The position numbers and the translations under genes were made by a program. Of a stretch of DNA of 64,000 nt, positions 36,353 through 48,087 are shown piece by piece. Each line of letters starts with the position of its first letter. The stretch's first letter is position 1. The DNA is from Cokeromyces recurvatus. Lineage: Eukaryota; Mucoromycota; Mucoromycetes; Mucorales; Mucoraceae. The stretch lies in assembly GCF_025118155.1 (NCBI RefSeq), contig NW_026251441.1:1-64000 (forward strand), written 5' to 3'. The notes under the pieces are model-generated. The model saw nothing but the letters and a program-made list of their open reading frames with translations. It was not told the DNA's origin and made no database searches.

Positions 36353-37448
36353 ATGAATAGATTTGTTTCCAGATACTCATCTTCGCCTTTAACTTTACCT
36401 CAAGAAGAAAGTTTTGGCCAACTTTGTGGAAAATGGGATGCTGCTCAGCAATTAGCTTTCCCTTCATTTGACATTCCTGCCATTCATAACGTAAATCAGC
36501 AAAACACCTCTTTTTTATTTTATATTATTTTATATTTTTTTTTTTTTTTGTTATGCTTCTAATATATTTTTTGTTTAGCCTATCGATTTCTTGAGAAATG
36601 TAACTGATGAAACATCACCAGATTATAAGATTAAAATCCAACACGGTACAACAACTCTTGCTTTTCAATTCCAAGGCGGTGTTATTGTTGCCGTCGATTC
36701 GAGAGCTACAATGGGCAATTATATTGGTTCTCAAACAGTAAAGAAAGTAATTGAAATCAATCCATATTTATTGGGAACAATGGCTGGTGGTGCAGCTGAT
36801 TGTTCATTTTGGGAGCGTGAGTTAGGTAGACGTTGTCGTTTACATGAATTAAGAAATAAAGAACGTATTTCAGTTGCTGCTGCATCAAAGCTGTTAGCTA
36901 ATATGGTTTATTCTTACAAAGGCATGGGCTTATCTATGGTAATATAGATAGTTATAGGCAATTTATCTTATTTAGTATTAACGTTATTCTTATTAAGGGT
37001 ACTATGGTTACAGGTTGGGATAAATCTGTAAGTTGTTATAGATGATGATATTTGTATGCATATGTTAATTACATTATATAATAATTCATAGGGTCCAAAC
37101 CTTTTCTATGTTGATTCTGATGGTTCCAGATTAAAGGGTGATATATTTTCAGTTGGTTCAGGTTCCACATTTGCTTATGGTGTGCTTGATTCTGGATATG
37201 ATTACGATTTATCTGTTAAAGAAGCACTTGAACTTGGTAGAAGATCTATTTATCATGCTACACATCGTGATGCCATGTCTGGTGGTTCTGTTAATTGTAA
37301 GTTTAAATTTTGTGTATATATTCTATTTTATCCTAACTTGTATTTAGTATACCATGTTACTGAGCAAGGTTGGACTTATCATGGTAATCATGACGTTGGC
37401 AAACTTCACTGGGATTACCAAGATGGCATTGCGAGTGAAATTATCTAA
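36353..37448 (+). CDS. PRE2: 20S proteasome subunit beta5 (Pre2/PSMB5), chymotrypsin-like
   Basis: Catalytic beta subunit cleaving after hydrophobic residues. Five exons (36353-36490, 36579-36938, 36998-37027, 37092-37296, 37348-37448) give 277 aa. A ~70-residue propeptide ends at HGTTTLAF, where the first Thr after Gly becomes the active nucleophile. [20 protein letters not shown] supplies the catalytic Asp, [20 protein letters not shown] the Lys region, and [20 protein letters not shown] the Ser-Gly-Ser part. The end [15 protein letters not shown] is PSMB5-type. Exon 3 is 30 bp. Confidence 0.96.
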
Positions 37449-37524
37449 ATAAATATAAAAATTTAAAAAAAAAAAATAAAAATAAATAAATAAATGCTAT
37501 TTTTTTTTTTCTTCTTTTTTTTTC

Positions 37525-39617
37525 ATGACTGATTTAGATAAATTAGTTGATCAAGTTATTACTATTGACAATAGTAAAAGTCGAGAAGACATTCTTATTG
37601 ATTTAAAACATACTAATAGTGTAGAAGCTACTATAAATAGAATATTTGATGGACAAGTTAACTACATAAATATACAAATACATATTATGCATGTTTTTCA
37701 TTTTGACTAATTAATCTAAATTAGTTTCTTAATGGAACAGAGCGTGATCCCTCTTTATCAGCGATTATTATAGATTCAGATGAAGAACAAGAGGTAACTG
37801 TTCGATCAATGAAAGAAAGCACGTAAGTATGTCTATAAAATCTGTAAGTTTTATCTAAGTTTGTTTTTTTTCGTTATTTTTTTTTTCCCGTTTTTGAATG
37901 ACTATAGATCTTCATCTCCTATTATACTTCAAGATAGTTCAGAAGATAATCTATTTAAATCATCTCAACAAACATCAATAGATGAACCTTTCTCTAAACC
38001 CAACTTGTCTCAATTATCTACCGTATCAAATGAATTCGATAATATTGAAACTAATAGTTATGATGACAACAATGATGTTCTGCCAATTTCTTCACCTCGA
38101 CAGGAAATAAATTTTTTCAATCACAATCTAGAAAATGACTCTGATGAACTATCTTCATTGCCTTCGATGGATGAGTTTCTCGATGAAATTTTATCTCAAA
38201 AGTATGAGCAACCAGTTGTTGAAATATTGGATGATAGTGATGACGATGATGTTAAAGAAGATAAAAAGAAGAAAGGGAAAAAGAGAGCAACTGATTTAGA
38301 GTCAATACCCTCTGAGCAAACAGATGTGGATAATCAAACTTCTACTCGTATCATGATAAAGGAACAAAGAAAATTGGAAATTGAAGAAAGGAAGAAAAGA
38401 CGGGAAGAAGCAGCAGAAGAAAGAAAGCGAAGACGTATTCAATTAGCAGAAGAGAGAAAACGGCTTAAAGAACAAAGACAGGTATGTCTATGGTAACCAA
38501 ATTGATATCTAGACTATACTAATGATTATTGTAATAGCTTGAAAAAGAACGTCAATTATTATACGAAAAAGAGAATAGGCAACGTACTGATAGAACTGAG
38601 ATATTAAAGGAAATGATACTCGATATTCATCCCGACTTTCTCAAGTCAACAAATACTGGCAAATTGCTAGAGACTACATTACATGAAAAAGACGTTGATG
38701 TTCGAAATTTATTAATACAGGATCCTTATGAACCAGCCTACACCATTGCCTGGAGACGTAAATGTCGATCTGAATGGAATATGGATAGCCAAACATTTAT
38801 ACCCTTAGAAACAATGAAAATTATGAACGAGCCGGTTGTACTGGTTCATATTGATAGTTTACAGTTTGTGCATCACGTTAAAAATAACACAATGAATAGC
38901 TATATTGATCGTATTCAGAAATCATGCCAAAACAGACAAATTATATTGATGATTGAAGGGCTCGATAACTATTACAAAAAGAAAAAACTGTTGCAAAGAA
39001 GACAATTTGACTCTCAAGTACGTCAAACAATGTCGCAAAACCCAATAAAAAAAAGGAACAATAGGAACAATGAAGATCTTATTAATGGACCAGAACCAGC
39101 GATGGTAGAGGAATGTATAAATTATCTTCAGCTAGTTCGTCATGTGATGTTTGTTTTAACAAAAGATGATAAAGATAGTGCACGTTGGATTGAAAGTTTA
39201 ACGATAGATTTAGGATTAGGACGATACAAATCAAAAAACATTAATAACAGCTATCGAGTGAGCAAATCAGGAACAGATCCACAAGATACATATTTTAAAA
39301 TGCTTCAAGAGATACAATTATGTACACCTGCTGTCGCAAAAAGTATTATGTATGCCTATCCAACATTGCAATCATTACACCAGTCTTATGAAGCTAACAA
39401 TAAGACTGATGGTGAATTAATGCTATCTGAATTGGAGGTATATTTTATTCTATTTTTTTGCTAATTTTTTTTCTCCAATTTTAATATATTTGTATATTTT
39501 TTTGATTAGGTTGAGCGCAGTGCCTTTCAAGCTCGAGACAGAAAAGTGAATAGAGTCATGTCCAAAAAAATATACACAATTTTTAATAGTGATGATCCCG
39601 AACAAATCATTTATTAA
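37525..39617 (+). CDS. EME1: Eme1-type non-catalytic partner of the Mus81 endonuclease
   Basis: Eme1 pairs with Mus81 to cut branched DNA at stalled forks and recombination joints. Five exons (37525-37656, 37725-37822, 37908-38481, 38538-39437, 39510-39617) give 603 aa. The N-terminus (LVDQVITIDNSKSREDILIDLK, VEATINRIFDG) looks like a ubiquitin-binding CUE-type helix bundle. It is followed by an acidic Ser-rich region, a long Glu/Arg coiled coil and an ERCC4-like domain (VVLVHIDSLQFVHHVKNN, RQIILMIEGLDNYYKKKK, CINYLQLVRHVMFVLTKD). The C-terminal part with CTPAVAKSIMYAYPTLQSL is a helix-hairpin-helix. No nuclease ERKxxxD motif is seen, as expected for Eme1. Confidence 0.85.
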
Positions 39618-39716
39618 TAGCTCATTAAATAAAGCTATCATTAGGGAGGGCTTAAAAAGTATATGGAGGTTTCCCATATAAAGATATGATTAGGTGGCTG
39701 GTATGTTTTATTACAA

Positions 39717-41954
39717 TTAAAAGTCGAATTCTGAACGAAAAGCATCAAGGTTATGATCATCACACGCTTTAACCAAATCTTCACGATGCATACTATATAA
39801 ATAAAAATGAGTAAACTATTGAAAGCATATATATATTCAAAAAGAATAATAATAATTACTTTAACATGAGCATACGAAGGCTACCCCAAACATTATCGCT
39901 CATTCCACCATAAACAGGAATCTTATTTCCATCTTCATTCATGATAATGGAGCCATTATCGTTTGATTTTTGTATTGCTAAAGCAGTTAATAAATGTTCA
40001 GCAGCTTCACGATGCTCACCCAAGTTGATACAACTGATGGCTAAATTATAACGGGCACGAACATATGTGGGACTTATAGTTAATGCATTAAAGTAGGCTT
40101 CAATAGCACCTGATGAATCACGTGAGTTGGCCAATGTAGCCCCCAGTTTGTTCCATAATAGATAATCTTGTGGATTTATTGCTAGCGCGGCTTTAAAGCA
40201 ATCAATCGCTTTATCATATTCTTCAGAGACATTAAACAACACACCAAGACCTACTTGGACATCAGCATCCATTTCTTGGCCAGGAGCGCTTCTAGCCGCT
40301 TCTAAAAACATATGTGTGATATAACCATGTCGATCCTCTGGTCTTGTCATCTTGGTTTTGCCAGCTGTCTTTATCAAGTGTTTATACTGATCATGGTTCA
40401 TAATCCACTGCTCTAGAGCGTCATATGCATCTACTCGACAATTTTCATTTGTATAACTTACAGCTAATGCTAACCAAGCATCTAATAGCCTAGGATTTAT
40501 GCTGACTGCCTTACGTAAGGCAGCGATGGCTGCAACGTCACGTTCATTTTCTTGTTGACGAAGACCCAGCATTTTCCAAGCATCCGAATTTGAAGTCTCT
40601 AACTGTGCCCTCGCTTCTAGTGCTAATATAGAATCAGCCAAGTTTCTATGATCCACTTGTTGAATTGCCTCATGATCAAGTAAAAATGGATTATTCAATG
40701 CAAAATGATAAGTATTGTATTCTGAGTTTGTAGCGCGGTAGCCTATTCCTTGTTCGGGGTTAAATTGTTCCCAATCTTTTTGCAACGCTTCCCATTCTTG
40801 ATCTTGTGCAGTTTTGAGATGAGCAATGTTCTTGTTATATTGTTGCACCCAATCATCTGTCTCAGTACCTCTGCCAAATAACTTTTCCATTTCTTCTTTC
40901 TCAGATTGATGTTTCGAAAATTCAGAAGCCCAGTCACCAGGCTGCTGGTGTTGGTTTTGCTCATAATGAAATTCTGATGCCCAGCTACGCTCCGCTTTGG
41001 CTGCAAATTCAGTAGACCACATATTACCACTACTGGTGCTTCCTACGTGCTGTGTGAATTCGCTAGCCCAGTCATTTGTGTTTTGGTTATTCAATTGTGT
41101 ACTTGTCCTTGTTTCTACCATTTTATTTCCTTCAATCTGAACCTCACTATCTTTTAATTTACGCATCAAATTCATAAACTGCGAATTTTTGAATTTTGGA
41201 TTACTTTCAATATCAACCGAATCTAACAATAAGGCTGCTGTCTTTGCAAGAGCCTCATTCTCATCTTTAGAAGTCATACTCTGCTCTTCTTGCTGTTCAA
41301 ATTCATTAGCCCATGACTCTTGTTGTGTAGTAAACTCTTGTTCCCAATTCATCGTCTTTTGAGTAGCATGTTTAGCTTCTTCAAATGTTTTTTCAAAGGC
41401 GTCTCTTTCTGTTTGTGTCAATGTTTCACCAGAATGAATTGCTTGAAATGCCTCAAATTCTTTATGCCAATCAACACCTACAAGAGATAATTTATATTTT
41501 GTATGACGATTCATCTGTTTTATTTTATTTTATTTTTTATTTACCTTGTATTATTGGGTATTGTCGATTTTGTTGGTATATTTTCTCAAACTCGTCAAAT
41601 TGTTGAGGCTCTTGCTGATGTTGTATAAAATCCGCTGTCCAGTTCTGTATAGGCTGCTGTCCAATGAGCTCCAATTCACGATTTAAGCCTTTAAATTGAA
41701 ATGTATTTGTCTCCATTCGACTTTTTTCTTCTCTAAAAAACTCATCAGTTAACTAAAATAAATGTTAATAGATGTGTATTCATTTTAATATAAGTTTACC
41801 TGATCATTGGAAATAGGACTATTCATTCTATTTCGAGCTCGAAAGCCAACCTTTTTAACAAAGTATGTAAGCATTTTCTAAAGTTTTTTTTTTTTTAGCT
41901 ATTTTATTACCTTTGAGCTTTCACCTTTTTGTTCAACATTAAGTCGATCCTTTT

Positions 41955-41996
<42 letters not shown>

Positions 41997-42125
41997 AGAA
42001 TTGAATTAGTCATATTGTTCATAGTTTACTTGTTGAAGTGATCTATCTCGTCCAAATTGCTTCATTAAGCCTGCCATTGGATTTACAGGTCCACAGTCCG
42101 AATTTCCGTCACCAAAGAAAGACAT
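39717..42125 (-). CDS. PEX5: Peroxisomal PTS1 receptor Pex5
   Basis: Cycling receptor that carries SKL-ended proteins into peroxisomes. Starts at 42125 with MSFFGDGNSDCGPVNPMAG; Cys11 is the conserved ubiquitinated cysteine needed for recycling. Small exons (42125-42030 and two or three more up to 41600) lead into the large exon (41493-39860). There are nine W-x-x-x-F/Y motifs for Pex13/Pex14 binding: WTADF, WHKEF, WEQEF, WANEF, WASEF (three times), WSTEF, WVQQY. The C-terminal TPR domain shows NPRLLDAWLALAVSYTNE, GLGVLFNVSEEYDKAIDCF, PQDYLLWNKLGATLAN and SPTYVRARYNLAISCINLG. The last exon encodes MHREDLVKACDDHNLDAFR. An intron near 41960-41993 holds a 34-bp A tract. Confidence 0.95.
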
Positions 42126-42256
42126 TATTAATTTAATTGTTAATAATAATAAAAAAAGAAGAAGCTTTATTTAAAATATGGTTAATCAGAATATAAGAAA
42201 AACTGGGGAATTAATGTCCGACATGTGAAAAAAAAAAAAAAAAAAAAAAAAGTAGA

Positions 42257-43298
42257 CTAAACAGTTAAAGCACCATCCAATCTAATAATAGAGCCATTTA
42301 ACATTGGCATTTTAATTATCTGCAATACTAAATTTGAAAATTCAATTGGATTTCCTAATCTATGAGGAAATAAAGATAATGGAGTGCCTTCGCTTTCAGA
42401 AGATTGATTTACAAGAGGCGTATCTAATATAAGCAAACAATGAATATGGAATGTAAATGTAAATAAAGCTATATTTTACCAAATACACCAGGTGCTATGC
42501 ACATAACTCGAATACCAAATGGAGCCAATTCCTTTGCTAATGGCAAAGTTAATCCAGCAATACCAGCTATAAAAACTACGTATAAGTATATTTTATTCAA
42601 TAAAAAAAGAGAAACTAACCTTTTGATGTGCCATAGCCTACCAGAAGACCATCTAAACCCAAGATAGAGGAGACAGTAATGATAATACCTTTTTCTCCAT
42701 CCTCGTTTATTGGCTTATTTTCTAAAAGCTTTTCTGCTACCTTTTGAGCAACACAATAGGTGCCTAATAAGTTTATCTTGATAATATGTTCAAATTGAGC
42801 AAAACTTGTCAAATTGCCTGCATAGCCCTTTAATGACTTTGGTGGTTTAACGATACCGCTACAGAGTATAGTTCCTCTTATTGTGGCATTATTGAAATAC
42901 AGCATCGTTCTCTGGATGGCTAACTCAACTTCAGACTATAACAACATGTTTAGTCCATGACAAAGTATATGATTAACCTATGTTACCTCAATTGTAACGT
43001 CTGTTGGACCATGAAAATAACATTTATTTTTACCAAGTTCATCGGCCAATTTAATTGCCAAGTTGGAATTGACATCAAGGATCTGTTAATAAAGGATAGT
43101 TTTTAAAAAGCTACTATGTAATTATTTAAAGCATTCATTACAGATATTAAGCCGCCTTCTGAAATAATTGAACGAGCTACTTGTGCACCTAATCCACTTG
43201 CTCTATAAGTAAAGGATAAATTTTTACATATTTATTGAATTCAACTTATTTTATGTGTACCCTCCAGTAACAATAAAGACGCTTCCATCAATTTTCAT
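42257..43298 (-). CDS. Short-chain dehydrogenase, HSD17B10 (HSD10) type
   Basis: Mitochondrial-type 3-hydroxyacyl-CoA dehydrogenase of the SDR family; in animals also a subunit of tRNA processing. Minus-strand exons give [46 protein letters not shown], the block with [21 protein letters not shown] and [21 protein letters not shown], then [33 protein letters not shown] and [17 protein letters not shown], ending [17 protein letters not shown]...SGLG is the NAD-binding loop; Ser in VSS and YGTSK form the catalytic triad. About 255 aa. The cellular location is inferred from the family. Confidence 0.9.
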
Positions 43299-43494
43299 TT
43301 TTTATAAAGTATAGAATCTAATTTTATCATACTATAATAGCTGCTTTTATATGTACAAAAAAAAAAGCATCATCTTTTTGTTCGCTTAAAATGGCTAACA
43401 AGTAGGAGGAATAGGATTATTTTGAATTCAAGGTTACGCATAGAAGCAGCTAATACATTCCCCCTCTTTTTTTTTTTTTTTGCCTATAATACAC

Positions 43495-43611
43495 TCACTG
43501 GACTACTTTTCTTTCTGGGCAAGTACAGCAACACTTTAGTGGTTTACTAGTTAATTCATGCATATTGCTCATAGTCTTTGTTAAGGATGGTGTTTTACTT
43601 GATTCTGTCAT
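43495..43611 (-). pseudogene. COX17: COX17-like first exon without a recognisable second exon
   Basis: Cox17 carries copper to Sco1 and Cox11 in the mitochondrial intermembrane space. The frame from ATG 43611 reads MTESSKTPSLTKTMSN, MHELTSKPLKCCCTCPERK, VVQ, then a stop that overlaps a GTGAGT donor. KPLKCCCTCPE is the copper-binding motif. The family continues with a twin Cx9C segment (RDEC...C...). I cannot find that segment on this strand in the 200 bp before the HSD10 start at 43298. It is either a truncated duplicate or a gene whose last exon has been lost or misassembled. Confidence 0.6.
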
Positions 43612-43969
43612 GATAATAATGCTACTTTTACTTCTATTAAAAAAAAAACTCTTATCATTGTATATGTAATATGGAGTCAACATGTAAGTTATTACACTTG
43701 CGCCTTCTTACAAACATAAGCCTCTTTTTATCCGGCTTATATAAGTCATCTCTAGTTGACAATTATGTTTTTTACGGTATAACCAGTGTGTCTAATAATT
43801 ATTACTCTGTTTTATATCTGTTTCAATTAGTACATTGAAATTATTGAATTCACTCTTTCATGTGACAGTATAATTTTATTAATCCAGTCCAAAGAAATGT
43901 ATTAAACTCTAAAAAAAAATAAAAATAAACACACTTTTATTATACAGAAAAAAAAAAGAAAAAAGAAAC

Positions 43970-45265
43970 TTAAAGATCAGTTCTCTTTGCTGCAGTTCTT
44001 GTAAATGATGCTAATTGCCATTCCACATCAGCGTCTGTTAAGTCAACTGTACCAAGTCTGATTTCATATGCTAATATATATGTATATACATAAATACATT
44101 AGTAAAAAAAAAAAAAAAACCATCCAATCTGCGTATAAACTTACGTCTCATTTCAAAACGAGGTCCAACTTCAGCCAATTCAACTTGATTACCTGTTTTC
44201 ACATACACATGATGTCTAATTTTAAATTAATAAAAAAAAAAAAAAAATCAACTTATTCCCATGTTGTTTTTATTACCTGAAGGAAATATAATCATTATCA
44301 TTAGCAAAAGTCATTACTCGTTTAGAATCATCTTTTGGAACAGGGAATAAATATTTCAAAATATTTGTAATCTAGATAAAATCAAATTAGGTCCTATTTT
44401 ATAAAGCCAACTATGTATAATTAACTAATTTACTCTGGCACCTAATTTAGTATTAAAGTTTTCAAATATTAAATGAGGAAATGCTTCAGATACTGTTCCT
44501 TGATCTTTAATGTCATGTCGAAGTACAACATTATGCAAAGAGAAATAAGCAGTAGGACCATAGGGGAAATGACATACAACCATACCATCTATTATATATT
44601 GTTTTAGCATATACATGTGTGTGTATCTATACTATCTTTACATACCTGGTTGTCCACGATGTTCATGTAATATAATTAAATCCGTCACTTCATTAGCCCG
44701 ACAAGCATCAACAAGATCTTTCATAACATGACCACCACGATTGATACGCTGAGAGTTAGGAAATACAAGACGCATTTCTTTAGAAAATTGTTGTAGACGA
44801 CTACTAGGATCTCTAGATGTTGTAATCACAATCTTTGGATCGAAAACACCTGCACGAGCATATTCATCATCTTCATGGGTTCTAGGAGCTAATTTTTATA
44901 CATGTATAAACTTTAGTCGATCCTTAAACTTACATCATGATTTATCTTTTACCTTCTTGAGCTTGATCGTAACCAAGATCTTCTTTTGTGTTCTTATCCA
45001 AATTTCTTAATTCCGTAGGTATTTGCTTTCCCTCTAATCATATAGGTTAATCTACATTCAAAGATTATAAAATTGTATTTTTTTTTTTTCCTTACGCTCA
45101 ATAGCCTCTTTGATCTTTTGTTTACGCTCATAAATTGTACGTTCCTTGGATTCCAAAGATTTTTTATAAAGATATTCTCTACGAAGACGAGTATTTCTAC
45201 GAATCTAATGAAAAAAGTAATTAATATCTTGAAGGTTAATTAGAGTCCCATTTATAAATCACCAT
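43970..45265 (-). CDS. IMP4: U3 snoRNP protein Imp4 (Brix domain)
   Basis: Imp4 stabilises U3 snoRNA pairing with pre-rRNA in the small-subunit processome. The minus-strand reading is ATG only (45265-45263), a GTGATT donor intron, [37 protein letters not shown], then [21 protein letters not shown] with [88 protein letters not shown] and a final [18 protein letters not shown] to the stop at 43970. The Brix signature and family length (about 285 aa) are intact. First coding exon is only the ATG. Confidence 0.94.
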
Positions 45266-45422
45266 TTATTATAATTATTATATTGTAATCAAATGTCAAG
45301 ATTTAATTTTTTTTTTATTGTATCTGTATATGTATAAAAAAAAAAAAAAAATGAAAGTGACTGTATTTGATGTTTTCCTTTTTTGTACTAGCAAAAAAAA
45401 CTTCCTACGAATACAATAAAGA

Positions 45423-46190
45423 CTAGGTTTGGTAAATTTTATTTGCTTCTTGTTCTATAAAATCAAGAATATGAATATCCAATATGTTGGTAATCGTGTC
45501 ATCACCTTGACGAATAGCATTTCTTGCCAATGTGCTTGAAAATACACTCATTACAGGGTCTAACTGAATTCGTTTAATCAAATCTTCATAACCATCGTTC
45601 TTTAATTGGCTCCAGAATGTCTCGCTGCTCACACCACGATCTGCGCAAATCAACCTGCAGTTCTTAAAGAATGGAGCTAAAGCTTCTTTTACAGTCATTT
45701 TAGGGTAGTATTTTGGATCCATGAAGCGAATCAGAGTATCATATCCCATAATAAAATGCAAATCAAGGTCATGATTATTATATTTTTCTCTGAACCAATT
45801 ATGGATATGTGTTGCTTTGTCTATAAAACGACCATGGGGCATGAATCCAACTGCACTATTTGTATAATTCAAAGCCATAAGTTCCATCATTTGGGCACGT
45901 TGGACAAGATTAGCTCCTGAAAATTGTTTATCAACGTTATTAGTAGAAAACAAAAGTAGTGTGGCATCAAAATAATGAGGCTCAAAGGCTTCAAGTGATT
46001 TTGTGAGGAGATTAGCATGGGCACGCGTAGGGGGATTAAATGAAGAATCTAAAACTAAAAGTCGAAAAGTTTTTTTTAAAGGACAAGGCCAAGTGGGTGA
46101 CGAAGTATATGTCGTATAAAAATCAAGATGCTGACATTCTTGTAGTTTTTTTGTAATGGCTTTCTGGCGTGATTTTATATATGACAGCAT
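45423..46190 (-). CDS. POF1: Nicotinamide-nucleotide adenylyltransferase-like protein (Pof1 family)
   Basis: Single-exon nucleotidyltransferase of the HIGH superfamily, 255 aa from ATG 46190. LLVLDSSFNPPTRAHANLL holds the nucleotide-binding (T/H)xxH motif, DLHFIMGYDTLIRFMDPKYY the central GxD block, and MSVFSSTLARNAIRQGDD the SSTxxR motif. This matches fungal Pof1 and NMN adenylyltransferases that make NAD+. An upstream in-frame extension codes only Phe/Ser from a poly(A/G) tract and is rejected as coding. The substrate (NMN, nicotinate mononucleotide or a phospho-base) is not fixed by the sequence. Confidence 0.85.
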   Translation of the reverse strand: MLSYIKSRQKAITKKLQECQHLDFYTTYTSSPTWPCPLKKTFRLLVLDSSFNPPTRAHANLLTKSLEAFEPHYFDATLLLFSTNNVDKQFSGANLVQRAQMMELMALNYTNSAVGFMPHGRFIDKATHIHNWFREKYNNHDLDLHFIMGYDTLIRFMDPKYYPKMTVKEALAPFFKNCRLICADRGVSSETFWSQLKNDGYEDLIKRIQLDPVMSVFSSTLARNAIRQGDDTITNILDIHILDFIEQEANKIYQT

Positions 46191-46366
46191 TAAAAAAGAA
46201 AAAAAAAAGGAAAAAAAAGAAAAAAAGAAAAAGAAAAGAAAGACACACACACACATACATAAAATTTGTATAAAGAAAAAAAAAATATGTATTATTATTT
46301 TAAATAAAGAAAAAAAAAAAGGGAGAGGAGGGCTTATATTAATAAAATATTTGATTTATGCTTTTT

Positions 46367-48048
46367 TTATCGCATATCACGTAAATGAACATCTTGAGAA
46401 GAATTCAAATGAAGTTGAGAATTTGTATCACTACTAATACTACTGTGACTAGGTCTTTCACTAAACATATGAGAAAAGCCATTTTGATCTTCTTTCTTTG
46501 GTGTTTGATAAGGACTTAATTTTTCAGTAGAAGGGAAAAGGGGATTATTGCCAGCAGAAGCCATTCCAAATTGTTGACCATAACTAGGAAGTTCTTTGTT
46601 ATTGTTCATGGATGATGCATAATCTAAGGATCGGAAGACTTCATCATCCACATAATACGCCTTGAACAACAATTCCAAAACTTGCATACGCTCTTCAACT
46701 CGGCTTACACGCTGAGCCTCTGTCTCTTGTCCAAGATTCTGAAATTCATTTACACTAAATCGATGATGAACAGGATGAACCAAGGGGATACCTGAATCTG
46801 TTGTTTTAAATTTATTCTGAAGGCCCTGAAGAAGGGATTGTTTACGACTGCCAGTTGCCCAACGATGGACTACGCCCCAAGGAGATCGAGGACGATAACC
46901 AAAAAGCCATGTTTGTGCAGCTACTAATAAGCCAAAGATACCACCTACAAATCCAAGAGCGTTTACGAGTGTGTACATCTTGATCTCACGATCAATTATC
47001 TGAGCATAATTTTCGGGGAAAATAGCTATAAAACCCAAGTCTGCATGTACCTTACTATAGTTGGGATTCGGAGCCTCTGATCTAAAGTTGGATACGATTT
47101 CAGGTGTACTATTAGTGACAGGTAAAAATCCAACATAGTTCCATCCAACAGGCTGCAAGTAACGATGATCTACAATATCATAACTAAGAGCACTATAGGT
47201 ATAGGGTCTAACAGTATAGACGTTGGTGGCTTGGAGATCGTTGCGTTCTGTTGTTTGCCAATTAGCGATATCAACTTCAGAAAGATAGTTACTGATACCA
47301 TCATCATAACCGTAAATTTTCGCATTAGGATCCATTCGTTTGGGATAAACAGAGATATGAACAACACCATAATCGATTGTTTGATCTCCCCACATGGTAA
47401 ATAACAAACGAGAACCATTATTATTACCAGCAGTCAGAGTCATTTTAAAACCTTCAGGGGCACGGAAAAGATAGCAATTAACGGGGCCCAAATTATCGGA
47501 AAAGGTAGGTTTGAATATGGACATATTTAGTGGTTTAATAAAAGAGTTGCAAGAGTAACCAATATCGGTTTGACAAGATACGCCGGGTGGGCCATACATT
47601 TGGCTTTGACTAGGGAAACCGTCAAAGCAAAAACGAACATCAGGTACTTCAACATCAGGAGATGGATGCTCTATTCGTTGTGTAACATTTGGACTATCGA
47701 CAGCTTGACGAATGACAAAATATAAAAACATAACAAAAATAAACAAGAAAAAGATTTGAGAGATGATACGTGAAGTTTCTGCCCAAATAGGTTCACCAGT
47801 ACGAGGCTTCCAAATGTCGTTGTGGATACGTACGATTAACCAACGAATGTAAGACTGGAATTTCCAGAGTAAGAATAGAATAATTACAAGTAATACGACG
47901 GCAGCAACGGTGACACCGGCAATAAGTCCCTTTGAAAGGGAATTACCGCTTGAATTAGATTCGTCAAATGTTTGTAACCAAGAATTTGTAGACAAATCGA
48001 ATGTATTAATATCATTATAATACAAATTTGATGAAGCGCCTAGTAGTA

Positions 48049-48087
<39 letters not shown>

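Noticed and set aside
46191..46256. N-terminal extension of the Pof1-like protein (poly-Phe/Ser)
   Set aside because: It translates an A/G-rich tract and has no membrane or targeting pattern; the ATG at 46190 starts the conserved protein.
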